A stretch of 64,000 nucleotides of DNA, taken from NCBI RefSeq assembly GCF_000430585.1, contig NZ_AUMH01000014.1, positions 1-64,000 on the forward strand, read 5' to 3'. Source of the stretch: Alicyclobacillus herbarius DSM 13609 (GTDB taxonomy: Bacteria; Bacillota; Bacilli; Alicyclobacillales; Alicyclobacillaceae). This document shows, in pieces, positions 7,000 through 15,509 of the stretch (position 1 is the stretch's first letter; the number at the start of each line of letters is the position of its first letter). The position numbers and the translations under genes were made by a program. Under the pieces are notes generated by a model. The model was not told the DNA's origin, did no database searches, and saw nothing but the letters and a program-made list of their open reading frames with translations.

Positions 7000-9003
7000 G
7001 TGGTCGAACTCGGACGGCGAGGATTGTGGGCAAGCGTAATGACGGCGGTAATCCTTCTTTTTCTTGCCTCAATTGGCCTCGAATTTAGTTGGGTTCAAGG
7101 TGCTCCGCGCATCCTTCACGCCGCTGTGGACGGAACATTCTACCTGCTTGTCGGGGGTTGTCTCGTCTTGTTGCGTGGCCGTCGACGCCGGAATCAAGCG
7201 CGTACGGAACAGCAGACCAAAGCCTTGGAGATGATTGCGCGTGGGAAATCGCTCGCGGAAGTGCTCGGCGAAATCATCGACGGGGTGGAGGCAAAAACGC
7301 CGTATTTCGTCGGTGTCTACCTGTTTCGTGAAGGCCCGGAGTCGCAGCTATATTGTGCGATGCACAGGAAACTACCCGAAGAAATTGTTACCGGGATTGA
7401 AGACTTTCGTCAGGTTGAGTCCCTGGCTGTCGATACGAATCGAGACTTGCAAGGCTTGCGGGTAACGTTGGTTGCCGGCACGATGCCATGGCAAGGGGTG
7501 GAGAGACTGCCAGGCGGTCGAACCCTGCGCGCGATTTGGTCGATTCCTTTGCACGCCGGCGACCAGGAGGCATTAGGGAGCTTCGCGGTATTTTCCACGA
7601 CACGCAGGTATCCCAGCCGCCACGACGCGCGTCTGATTCGCGCTTTGGCGCATATCGCGAGCCTCGCGATTGAACGGGAAAAGCGCAATGAGGAGATCCG
7701 CCGTCTGGCCTACCATGATTCCTTGACCGGGCTGCCCAATCGGCGACTGTTCACGTTGCGCGCCAATTACGCGTTGGCCAGCACCGGTCCGGATCGTCAT
7801 GCGGCGGTTATGGTCATGGATGTGGACAATTTTAAGTCGGTGAATGATACGTTTGGTCACGTGCCTGGGGATGCACTCATTCAAGCGGTCGCTTCGAGGC
7901 TAGATAAGGTGATACCTACAGATGCCACCTTGGCCCGCATTGGCGGCGATGAGTTTGCTCTGGTCATTCCGCGGGTCGGGAGCAGAGACCAGCTAAAACA
8001 GTTGGCAGAACAGGTGTTGGAACAGCTACGCCAACCCATCCGGATCGACACGTATGAACTGGCGACGACCATCAGTGTGGGGATTGCCATCTATCCGGAA
8101 CACGGGATTGATTTGGACACCTTGTTCCGCAATGCGGATGCCGCTATGTACAGCGCGAAACGCAGTGGGCGCAACACCTATGAATTCTACGACCCGGGCA
8201 TCAATGCGAACTTTTACGAGCGTCTCCTTATGGAAAGCCATATTTCCCGGGCTATGGAAAACCAGGAATTTACACTGGTTTATCAACCCAGGGTGCGCGG
8301 GAGGGACGGGCGCATTGTCGGGGTGGAAGCCTTATTGCGTTGGCAGCACCCAGAATTAGGGAACGTCCCGCCCAGCGAGTTTATCGCGATTGCGGAGGAG
8401 ACGGGGTGGATTGTCCCGATTGGCGACTGGGTCCTGGAGAACGCCTGTCGGCAGGCACGCATATGGAAGGACCAGGGAATTCGGCCGGTGCGGATTGCAG
8501 TCAATGTGTCTGGACGTCAATTGTTACAAGACGATTTCGCGGCGAAGGTTCATGCCACGTTGTTGAGGCACCGCGTTCATCCAGCCTGGATTGAGCTGGA
8601 GATTACCGAATCTGCCCTGATTCGCCGCGTGACTCACGCCTTGGCCGCGTTGAATGAACTGCGCCAGTTGGGGATTATGATTACCATCGACGACTTTGGT
8701 ACGGGCTACTCGTCGTTGACTCGCCTGGCCAGCCTGCCGTTGGACACGATTAAAATCGATAAGTTGTTCATCCGCGATATGGTCGGACACCCCGAGAAGA
8801 TGGCCGTCACGACGGCCATCATTGCGTTGGGTCATACGTTAAATCTGAAAGTGGTGGCCGAGGGTGTGGAAACGATGGACCAGCAGGCCATCTTGGTGGA
8901 AGAAGGATGCGATGAAATGCAAGGGTTTCTATTCAGTCGCCCGATAGATGCGCGAGACGTTGAGTGGATGCTGCGTGAAACCATTTCTTTAGGAGGTGCC
9001 TAA
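7000..9003 (+). CDS. Membrane GAF-GGDEF-EAL protein (c-di-GMP synthesis/degradation)
   Basis: This protein of about 667 residues begins with two hydrophobic helices (LWASVMTAVILLFLASIGLEF and a second ending in GGCLVLLRG). A GAF-like sensor spans roughly residues 75-230. A diguanylate cyclase domain follows with intact RIGGDEFALV, and then a phosphodiesterase domain with VGVEALLRWQHP and DDFGTGYSSL. Both catalytic signatures look complete, so it could make or break c-di-GMP depending on the sensor input. I chose GTG 7000 because GAGGAG precedes it; a TTG at 6964 would add 12 residues but has no ribosome-binding site. It is probably transcribed alone. Confidence 0.9.
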   Translation: MVELGRRGLWASVMTAVILLFLASIGLEFSWVQGAPRILHAAVDGTFYLLVGGCLVLLRGRRRRNQARTEQQTKALEMIARGKSLAEVLGEIIDGVEAKTPYFVGVYLFREGPESQLYCAMHRKLPEEIVTGIEDFRQVESLAVDTNRDLQGLRVTLVAGTMPWQGVERLPGGRTLRAIWSIPLHAGDQEALGSFAVFSTTRRYPSRHDARLIRALAHIASLAIEREKRNEEIRRLAYHDSLTGLPNRRLFTLRANYALASTGPDRHAAVMVMDVDNFKSVNDTFGHVPGDALIQAVASRLDKVIPTDATLARIGGDEFALVIPRVGSRDQLKQLAEQVLEQLRQPIRIDTYELATTISVGIAIYPEHGIDLDTLFRNADAAMYSAKRSGRNTYEFYDPGINANFYERLLMESHISRAMENQEFTLVYQPRVRGRDGRIVGVEALLRWQHPELGNVPPSEFIAIAEETGWIVPIGDWVLENACRQARIWKDQGIRPVRIAVNVSGRQLLQDDFAAKVHATLLRHRVHPAWIELEITESALIRRVTHALAALNELRQLGIMITIDDFGTGYSSLTRLASLPLDTIKIDKLFIRDMVGHPEKMAVTTAIIALGHTLNLKVVAEGVETMDQQAILVEEGCDEMQGFLFSRPIDARDVEWMLRETISLGGA

Positions 9004-9022
9004 AACGGCGCCAGGGTCAAAT

Positions 9023-9044
9023 CGGCGGCGGGTGCCCGCCGCCG
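9023..9044. terminator. GC-rich hairpin between convergent genes
   Basis: GGCGGCGGG pairs perfectly with CCCGCCGCC around a two-base turn, 20 bases after the GGDEF-EAL stop and 20 bases before the end of the convergent GH18 gene. There is no T-run, so its role as a terminator is uncertain. Confidence 0.45.
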
Positions 9045-9064
9045 CGCTGTTCGCAGGGAGTGAC

Positions 9065-10876
9065 TCACTTTGCCCAAGGGTTGACTGCATTCCAAAACCC
9101 TTGGTCTTCGAGCCCCGCCTTCCAAAAGGCGATGCCTGCGACCCCATACTTATCGGCTAAGGCCAGTTTCTGCTGAATGCTGGCTTGGTTTTCGTAATAC
9201 ACCTGGTGCGTATCGCCGGCGGCATCCCGGTAGGAAAACCACGGTACGGCATCCGTGCTGTCCCACGCCGGATGAACCTTGTATTGCGTAATCATCGCAT
9301 CCACTTTCGGTAGCGACAGCGCTTTAACGCTCCCCTTCTTCGATGTATCCCAATCGTATCCATAAGCGCCAATTCCGAGAAGAATTTTATGCGTAGGGAT
9401 TTTCCCGGTGGCGTATTGGAGCACTTGTTCATCCCAGTACAACGGCGCAATGGGACCCGGACCCGTGCCTGTCCAAGAAAAATCATAGGTCATAATCGGC
9501 ACCCAGTCGGCCACTTGTCCGATGGCGCAATAATCGTACGCCTGGTTCCATGGTTCTGCCGCGTCCCCCGTGCGTGCCGGGACAGTTACTGACAGCTGTT
9601 TCCCGTGGGCATGCAAGGCCTGTTCGAGCTTCCGCAGAAACGCGGTGAAGTATGGGCCATCTGCAGCTGGAATGTTTTCAAAGTCGATGTCGATGCCGGT
9701 ATCGCCTTCCTGTTCGGCCAGGTTGACGAGGCCCTGCAGCAGCCGGCTACTGGCGGCTGAGGAGGTCAGCACCTGATGCGCGAGTGAACCGCTAAAATCC
9801 CCGTTTGCGTCAAAATTCGCAACTGTGGCAAACACCGCAGTGCCATTGGCCCGGCTGGCACTCTGCAGTTGCGCCTCTACGCTCAAGGAGAGGTTGGTCT
9901 GGATGCTACCATCGGCCGAAAAGGAATAGTTGTCATTGGCAATGCGATTGATGGTGGACTGCCGTTCTGCATCGGTGAGCGAGGCGGTCGTATTCGCCCA
10001 CGCCTGAATCACCTTGTAGCCGCCCGTCGTGCTACCCGAGGATGGTGGTGCGCTCGGATGGGTCGGTGTCTTCGGATCTACTGGCGTCAGTGGCTTCGTA
10101 TCGGTAATCGGGATGGAAAATTTCTGCGCCAAGGCCTGGTTCAAAGCAGACCAGGTTCTCGGGCCCACAATCCCGTCGACCGTGAGTTTGTGCGCAGCCT
10201 GGAATCGTCGTACCGCGTCCAGGGTTCGGGGTCCGAACTGCCCATCGATGCTGCCCGCATTGTAGCCGGCGGCGTTCAGTTTTTGCTGCAGCAACACTAC
10301 CGGATATCCGTCATTCCCGCGCTGCAGGGTGGGGTACTGGGATGAATTGGCCACGTCGGTCGTAATCGGTGGCGGGGTGGTCATGCGCCACGCATAGCCG
10401 TCCCAGGTGGACCCGATGCCAAGCCGTGTCAACAGTCGCTCCATGTAGACAATCGGCATAAAGGTCGTCCGTTCATGAGTAGCCGGATCGGGGAAGACAA
10501 TGTTGTCGACTCGATAAATCAGGTGCCCATTCAGGCGGATGACCTTGTTGCCATGACTGGACGGAACATGGGTCAAATCAATCGGTAGATAGGAGGGGGC
10601 GGTCAGGCGCCAAGTCGTGCCGTCCCAGGTGCTGGTAATCCCAACCTGTTTCAACGCTTGCATCACATACTTGATAGCAACATAGGTGGTATTATTCTTG
10701 ACGATTCCAAAAGGGTGATTGACCAGTTTGCCATCCACGTAGATCGCCTTTTTTTGCGGATGCCAGGATGCCGCTTCAGCCGTTTGGCCGGCGAGTTCCA
10801 TCGAAACTGCAGTGGCGGAAAATAAAGAGAGAAGTGAGAGTCCAATCGCAGTCGTGGTCCGTTTCAGGGGAGACAC
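9065..10876 (-). CDS. Secreted GH18 protein with stalk and peptidoglycan-binding domains
   Basis: This is a 603-residue exported protein. A signal peptide ends near AETAEA (about residue 35). Two copper amine oxidase-like stalk repeats follow at about 37-170 (IYVDGKLVNHPFGIV and later IRLNGHLIYRVDN). A PG_binding_1 domain (LQRGNDGYPVVLLQQKLN through IDGQFGPRTLDAVRRFQ) covers about 190-250. A glycoside hydrolase 18 domain spans 290-603, with the active-site strand TGIDIDFENIP retaining the catalytic Glu. GH18 domains of this type occur in spore germination and cortex-associated hydrolases, so a wall or spore-cortex role is likely. The GTG start lies unusually close to GAGGA, so the exact start is uncertain. 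Confidence 0.88.
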   Translation of the reverse strand: MSPLKRTTTAIGLSLLSLFSATAVSMELAGQTAEAASWHPQKKAIYVDGKLVNHPFGIVKNNTTYVAIKYVMQALKQVGITSTWDGTTWRLTAPSYLPIDLTHVPSSHGNKVIRLNGHLIYRVDNIVFPDPATHERTTFMPIVYMERLLTRLGIGSTWDGYAWRMTTPPPITTDVANSSQYPTLQRGNDGYPVVLLQQKLNAAGYNAGSIDGQFGPRTLDAVRRFQAAHKLTVDGIVGPRTWSALNQALAQKFSIPITDTKPLTPVDPKTPTHPSAPPSSGSTTGGYKVIQAWANTTASLTDAERQSTINRIANDNYSFSADGSIQTNLSLSVEAQLQSASRANGTAVFATVANFDANGDFSGSLAHQVLTSSAASSRLLQGLVNLAEQEGDTGIDIDFENIPAADGPYFTAFLRKLEQALHAHGKQLSVTVPARTGDAAEPWNQAYDYCAIGQVADWVPIMTYDFSWTGTGPGPIAPLYWDEQVLQYATGKIPTHKILLGIGAYGYDWDTSKKGSVKALSLPKVDAMITQYKVHPAWDSTDAVPWFSYRDAAGDTHQVYYENQASIQQKLALADKYGVAGIAFWKAGLEDQGFWNAVNPWAK

Positions 10877-11053
10877 TCCTCGTCCAGAGATTCAATCGGG
10901 ATATGCTGTTGCAGTGCAAGGGGAGGGCACACAACACATTCATTTTCTCTGGAAGCATGGAGAATGACAAGCCTCACTATCTGGCAAACATATATGAAAA
11001 GTAGGAAACGCGTTTGTCAAGGGTCGAGCTGAACATCGGTCCATGTTGCCAGA

Positions 11054-11088
11054 TAAAAAGATGGCACCATCGTTTTGATGGAGCCATC
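11054..11088 (-). terminator. Rho-independent terminator of the PspA/TPM operon
   Basis: On the minus strand GATGGCTCCATC, loop AAAAC and GATGGTGCCATC are followed by TTTTT. It lies 15 bases after the stop of the TPM-domain gene. Confidence 0.85.
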
Positions 11089-11103
11089 CAAACGCATTTG
11101 CCA

Positions 11104-12342
11104 CTACCAGTCTGATCCGCCGCCGCTGTTGTCGCCTCCTCCTCCCCAATCCGATCCGCCGCCCCAGTCCGATCCGCCCGAGTCTGTGCCGCTGCTCCAG
11201 TCTCCGTAATTCCCGTTGCCGTTGTCAGTGGGGAACCCATCGCGTCGGCGTTCGTCGTCAAAGATGGTTTCCGCCAGTTCGAGGCCAATCATGGTTTCTA
11301 AGAACGAAGGTCCCGAGCGGTCGACAATCACTGTGGTCGGCTGGTCAGGTCGCCTCCAACCGGGAGAGGCGCCCACGTCATTCTCCTCTGGGCTGGACCA
11401 GTCGCCCCGCGCATAGCGTGGAGGGGGTAAAGGTTTGTCTGGGTCAATTCCGGTACCGTCGGGATTTCCGACCGTATTTGACGGTGAACGTCCCTGGACA
11501 TACGCACCGAGCTTTTTCACTTCGGAAACAATCTGACGGACGTGAAACGGCTTTAAGTTCGGCCTAGAAAGTTGTCTCCGCAGTTCGTTGAGCTTCGGCA
11601 GCGTTTCCGCGATGCGTGCTCGTTCGGCGGTTAACCGCTCACGGGTTTCGCCTTCCGCAAACGGAAGCTCATCCTGCAGGCGGCGTTCTCGTTCGACGCA
11701 AAAACTGAGCACCGTCGTCAATTCCCGCTCAGCTGCGTCAATCTCTCGGCGCAGCTCGAACCTGCGCCGTCGTCGCGTGAGGACGACCAGCATGGCTACG
11801 ATGGCCAAGAGAATCAAGATGGCCACCGCCATGTAGGGGAGCACAACCCGCGAGCGCGGCTCGAGTGCGCTCAAGGCGGACGCGGTCTTGGCCACGGCTT
11901 GGACGTAATGGCCAGAACGGGCATCTGGCACGAAGTACTTATCCGTCACGGAACGATACTTGTCCGCCGTATTGCCCCCTGGCTCTTGGGAGCGAATAAG
12001 ATTGTCGAGAGGCGAACCCCGCTCTGTCACAATCTCCACGCGTCGGTCGCCTGGATCAATAGCGATTAAAACATCGTTTCCGCCCATGCCCCAGGCGTTA
12101 AACACCTGGTTCGCCAGCGCGTCGAAGTTATCGCTTCTGGGCACAGTCAAAACGTAAAAGTGGTAGGGGGAATCCTGGGCGAGTTCTCGTTCCAGGGTGG
12201 CCACCTGGGATTGGTTGAACAGGTGGGCCTCATCCGTCACGATTCCCGCCTTCCTAGGAATGTCCGGCGCCGCCCACGCCGTCTGTAGCCAGCAGAGAGC
12301 CGCCACGCAAGCAGACAAGATGGCGGCTAGACGGCGTTTCAT
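11104..12342 (-). CDS. TPM-domain membrane protein with Gly/Ser/Asp/Trp-rich tail
   Basis: This 412-residue protein starts with a signal peptide ending AWA-APDIP (about residue 24). A TPM_phosphatase (YgcG-type) domain runs from about 35 to 160, with AGIVTDEAHLFNQSQVATLE and VLIAIDPGDRRVEIVTERG. A transmembrane helix (VVLPYMAVAILILLAIVAML) and a charged coiled coil follow. The C-terminus is low-complexity, with repeats of GSDWGGG ending in SDW. The gene overlaps pspA by 4 bases, so the two are co-translated. TPM proteins are linked to photosystem and membrane protein quality control; pairing with PspA suggests envelope stress or membrane repair. Confidence 0.85.
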   Translation of the reverse strand: MKRRLAAILSACVAALCWLQTAWAAPDIPRKAGIVTDEAHLFNQSQVATLERELAQDSPYHFYVLTVPRSDNFDALANQVFNAWGMGGNDVLIAIDPGDRRVEIVTERGSPLDNLIRSQEPGGNTADKYRSVTDKYFVPDARSGHYVQAVAKTASALSALEPRSRVVLPYMAVAILILLAIVAMLVVLTRRRRRFELRREIDAAERELTTVLSFCVERERRLQDELPFAEGETRERLTAERARIAETLPKLNELRRQLSRPNLKPFHVRQIVSEVKKLGAYVQGRSPSNTVGNPDGTGIDPDKPLPPPRYARGDWSSPEENDVGASPGWRRPDQPTTVIVDRSGPSFLETMIGLELAETIFDDERRRDGFPTDNGNGNYGDWSSGTDSGGSDWGGGSDWGGGGDNSGGGSDW

Positions 12343-13019
12343 TGGGCCTTCCCCAACTTCTGTTTGAGCTGCGCCAGTTCATCTTCGACCGCTTGCGACT
12401 GTTCGTTTTGCATCAGTTCGCGGAACGGATCTTCCTCTTGTTCGGAAAGGGAACGGGACGCTTCCGCCTCCGCTTCCATTCGGGTGACCGTCGCCTCCAT
12501 GCGTTCCAGTCCCCGCAGGGCACGCCCATCGCCGAGTCCGCCCACGGTCTGATTGATCTTTTTCTGGGCCTTGGCCGCCTCTGCCCGGGCGACCAGCAGG
12601 TCGCGCTTTGATTTCATCTCCTCGAACTTTTCACGCATGTCGCGTAGCCGTTCATTTAAGCTGTCGGTGGCTGCCCGAGCCTGCTCCAACTGGGGTTTGA
12701 GCTCATCCGCCTGCTGCTGATATTTGTTCTTGTTGAGGAGCGCCTTTCGCGCCAAGTCGTCGTTCCCTTGCTGCACGGCTCGTTCAGCATAGGTCTGGTA
12801 CTTTGCCACTTCGTCCAGCAGATTTTGATACTTCTTCTCCAGCGAGATCTTGGTGGCCGTCTGCAGGGAAACGGCACTGACCGCTTCCTCAATCTCGTCT
12901 TCCATGTCGCGTAAGTACTGGTCACACATCTTCACCGGGTCTTCGGCCCGGTCCAAGGCTGCGTGAATGTTGGCGAGTCCAATTTCCCGAATCCTTTGGA
13001 AAATACCTGCCATCATCAA
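12339..13019 (-). CDS. pspA: PspA/IM30 (Vipp1) family membrane-repair protein
   Basis: This is a 226-residue, almost entirely alpha-helical protein. It opens with an amphipathic GIFQRIREIGLANIHAALDR, followed by DPVKMCDQYLRDMEDEIEEA and long heptad-rich coiled coils, the standard ESCRT-III-like PspA/Vipp1 fold that assembles on stressed membranes. Three consecutive ATG codons start the frame; AGGAGG lies 5 bases before the first and 8 before the second. It is the first gene of a two-gene operon with the TPM-domain protein. Bacillus PspA/LiaH are induced by cell-envelope antibiotics, but no regulator is visible here. Confidence 0.92.
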   Translation of the reverse strand: MMMAGIFQRIREIGLANIHAALDRAEDPVKMCDQYLRDMEDEIEEAVSAVSLQTATKISLEKKYQNLLDEVAKYQTYAERAVQQGNDDLARKALLNKNKYQQQADELKPQLEQARAATDSLNERLRDMREKFEEMKSKRDLLVARAEAAKAQKKINQTVGGLGDGRALRGLERMEATVTRMEAEAEASRSLSEQEEDPFRELMQNEQSQAVEDELAQLKQKLGKAQ

Positions 13020-13170
13020 GCCTCCTCAATTCAGTTGCGGAGCTGGGAAAACCAAGTACGATTCCATTATACCGAACCACGCGCCTGTAGGTGTGAAGTG
13101 CTTGTGGCAGTTTGAAAATACACGCAAAAGTCGAGTGATACAAGCAGGCACGGGGCGTTACAATAGGTTC

Positions 13171-13641
13171 ATGAGAGCCAAACACCGCTTAGAGACCAAA
13201 CACGATTCGCCCAGCTTAATCGTATTTTACGATGGGTGGTGCGGGCTATGCCGTCGCACCGTCGCTGTCACGAAGCGTTGGGACTGGCTTGGCCGCCTGG
13301 CGTTTTATGACCTGCGCAATCCGGAGGTTTGCCATCGCTTTGGCCTTGATGCCCGGCGTGCTGCCGTGGCTGTACACGCGTTTGAACCGACCGCCGGCCG
13401 GTGGTTTACGGGGGCGCGGGCGATGTTGGAATTGACGAAACGGGTGCCCGCGTACTGGCCGCTTGTCTGCATCCTCGCGGTTGGAATTCGTGTCGGGCTG
13501 GGCGAACGGGTATATCAGTGGGTGGCAGACCACCGCCGCATTTCGCCGGTTGGTCATTGTCAGGGGCAGGCATGCGCTAGGGGGCTTCCTACGGCAAATC
13601 TGTCTGAACAACACACGAAAAAAACAAGGCCACCGTTATAA
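13171..13641 (+). CDS. DCC family thiol-disulfide oxidoreductase (DUF393)
   Basis: This 156-residue protein carries the family-defining DxxCxxC motif as FYDGWCGLCRRT near residue 22. It continues with a thioredoxin-like region and a hydrophobic C-terminal segment (WPLVCILAVGIRVGLGERVYQWVADHR). DCC proteins are predicted thiol oxidoreductases; substrates are unknown. A longer open frame begins at 12967, but it would run across the pspA promoter region, so I start at ATG 13171. It ends 200 bases before the left boundary of the integrative element. Confidence 0.85.
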   Translation: MRAKHRLETKHDSPSLIVFYDGWCGLCRRTVAVTKRWDWLGRLAFYDLRNPEVCHRFGLDARRAAVAVHAFEPTAGRWFTGARAMLELTKRVPAYWPLVCILAVGIRVGLGERVYQWVADHRRISPVGHCQGQACARGLPTANLSEQHTKKTRPPL

Positions 13642-13741
13642 AACCATAGTGACAGCGATGGGTTCAGTCTCTACAGAAAACTTAAGGATGCTGTCCTGTG
13701 GCGCTTACCTCCCATGGGGTAATTGTCAGAATTTAAACTAA

Positions 13742-13788
13742 GAATCCACTTCTCTTTCTGTGTTTTACACAGGAAGGGAAGTGGATTC
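13742..13788. terminator. Hairpin at the left chromosomal flank of the integrative element
   Basis: GAATCCACTTC (13742) pairs with GAAGTGGATTC (13778), with further pairing of CTGTGT and ACACAG around TTT. It closely resembles the hairpin at 33124-33160, just inside the right end. In an unoccupied chromosome it would lie downstream of the tRNA-Pro gene, so it is probably the original tRNA terminator. Confidence 0.6.
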
Positions 13789-13840
13789 GCTAGGGAAAGT
13801 GTTCTGATATTGACCACTTGTTTCCCGTTGTATCAAGGTC

Positions 13841-13891
13841 TGGTCGGAATGACAGGACTTGAACCTGCGACCTCACGGTCCCGAACCGTGC
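13841..13891. repeat. Left attachment repeat (copy of tRNA-Pro 3' portion)
   Basis: These 51 bases are identical to 33247-33297, which form the 3' two thirds of the tRNA-Pro gene, from the anticodon stem through CCA. Immediately outside, ATCAAGG is also shared, with two mismatched bases between. To the right the match stops abruptly, so this is a tRNA fragment and not a gene. It is the left boundary of the integrated element. Confidence 0.95.
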
Positions 13892-14157
13892 CAGAATTTG
13901 GAAAATCCTCTACCAACCTGAATTTCTGGGGCGTGTTGCCCTAAGACCATACGTCTCTCCTTCGCGTAAATTCAAGTGTAAAGGGCTCTTTTTAATGAGT
14001 CAAGTGTCCCGTGTTGATTCACAGTCAGATCAACACCGTTCCCCACCCTTGGATGCAGATCAAGCCCCATCCTCTTTCATCCCGTTGTCTACCACGACAT
14101 CTCCGGTTCCACAGAGACCTTTTCTTCTGATGCGTTCCCTGGACTGGCTTTGGATGG
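13892..14157. other. Gene-free left end of the integrative element
   Basis: I see no supported gene. The bases right after the att core contain CCAGAATTT and, about 30 bases on, AATTTCTGG, a near-perfect inverted pair that could be a recombination accessory site. Confidence 0.5.
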
Positions 14158-15273
14158 TCAAGCAAATCGATGACCCAAGAGAGGTGTTTGTAGTCGCGCC
14201 CAGTATTGGTAGTCAATCGCGTTTGAACGCGTAGCCCCTATGTTGCGTTCCGTGACCCACTGAACGAGCAATCCGCGGTCTACAAGGGTTACGTCAGCGA
14301 TCTTTTGGATACGTGTTGAGCGCTGACCATCGATCGAAATCTGGTATTGACCGTCTGCTGCGCTTTTGGTGAATCCCCCCAACGATACGTAGATCCCTCT
14401 CGCATCATTCTCGGCACACTGCAGTGCAAATTGATGAACGTCGCTCTTCCCCATTTTCGAGGCTCGCGCCTTGCATTGAACAATGTAACGACGCCGAGTG
14501 CCGGAGTCATCGATTTTGTACGAAACGAGGTCAATGCCGTTGTCTCCAGCCCCGTCTCTGGGCTGTATGTTCACATGTCCCATGGCGGCGAGTACGTCCC
14601 TGATGAGAAATTGTAGACACATCGGGTGAACCTTTTGTACCATGTTCGAAACATTTCGTACACTGCATGTGTCTTGCTGGTGGTGCAACTCCTCCAGTTC
14701 AGTTGCGCACTTTCGACGGATCTCTGCGAGTATTCCTTCGAGCCCTAACGCGGACATTTTGGATTTTACGCCAAGTGTACTCCCTATGAGGTCAAGGTCG
14801 GATTCCAGGTCTTCGACAAAGTCCAGTACCTCAAAGTGGTACGCGCGCCAGTCGACGTTCTGAGCATACAGCCGTTCTTTCAATCCAGGGAGCAAATAGG
14901 GCAACAGATGTGTCGCACGGATAACGAGTTTCAGCGCTGCTACCGGTCTGGCTTCTACCACTGGGTCGACGCCTACCCCACGCACGAACTCATCCGCCTT
15001 TTTGTTACTGTCGTCTGCGAGCGTTTCGAGGTTTACACGTTGACGCAATAACCTGTCGAAGGCAGCGGGTGGGAGCTCGTTGGAGGATATCGCGTGCTGT
15101 TTAAAATCGTACACCAACAGGGCAGCCTTGCTGATTAAACTCTTCTTCTGATTCCCGAGCACCGCCACTGAAAACCGTGGAAGGTCGACGGCCTTTTGGA
15201 ATCCATTTACGGTGATTCTGTTACCAAGAATCTCGGCCAGTTGCTGCGTATCCAGTACACTCTTGAATTGCAT
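14158..15273 (-). CDS. Mrr-like type IV restriction endonuclease
   Basis: This protein has 371 residues from ATG 15273, which has GGAGGGAG upstream; a longer frame to 15339 lacks a ribosome-binding site. The C-terminal third holds an Mrr-type PD-(D/E)XK nuclease core: GAGDNGIDLVSYK supplies the Asp (about 248) and RYIVQCKARA the Q-x-K (266-268). The N-terminal 230 residues are helical and unrecognised, with FVEDLESDLDLIGSTLGV, and may sense modified DNA or a partner. Mrr-family enzymes cleave methylated or foreign DNA. It sits at the left end of the element, divergent from a recombinase and beside type III restriction-modification genes. Confidence 0.8.
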   Translation of the reverse strand: MQFKSVLDTQQLAEILGNRITVNGFQKAVDLPRFSVAVLGNQKKSLISKAALLVYDFKQHAISSNELPPAAFDRLLRQRVNLETLADDSNKKADEFVRGVGVDPVVEARPVAALKLVIRATHLLPYLLPGLKERLYAQNVDWRAYHFEVLDFVEDLESDLDLIGSTLGVKSKMSALGLEGILAEIRRKCATELEELHHQQDTCSVRNVSNMVQKVHPMCLQFLIRDVLAAMGHVNIQPRDGAGDNGIDLVSYKIDDSGTRRRYIVQCKARASKMGKSDVHQFALQCAENDARGIYVSLGGFTKSAADGQYQISIDGQRSTRIQKIADVTLVDRGLLVQWVTERNIGATRSNAIDYQYWARLQTPLLGHRFA

Positions 15274-15443
15274 TGTTCCGATCTCCCTCCGGCGTGATGT
15301 CCTGGAATTGGTGTTTCCAGAGTATGGGCATTTATTCATCGAAAGTGTATTACCCCTTGTTCGAGAAACTGGGGCGTGGCCGTGATATATGTCGTGGAAT
15401 CCGTATTCTATGAAATCAAAAACTGCACTTGAGTAGAGATTTG

Positions 15444-15490
15444 TCGTATAATACGCTCTTACATACGCCTTTTAGATTTCGTATAATACG
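15444..15490. promoter_or_regulatory. Paired 12-nt palindromic repeats before the left recombinase
   Basis: TCGTATAATACG occurs at 15444-15455 and again at 15479-15490, 35 bases apart. Each is essentially palindromic (CGTAT-A-ATACG) and contains TATAAT. They lie 20-66 bases before the likely recombinase start, so they may be promoter -10 elements overlaid with a repressor or recombinase site. Confidence 0.55.
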
Positions 15491-15509
15491 TCAGAGGTTG
15501 TGGGATTCA

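Noticed and set aside
12967-13170. Long N-terminal extension of the DCC gene
   Set aside because: It overlaps the pspA start region and its translation has no conserved character; ATG 13171 begins the recognisable domain.
13841-13900. Second tRNA-Pro gene at the left boundary
   Set aside because: Only the 3' 51 bases are present; the acceptor 5' strand and D arm are missing.
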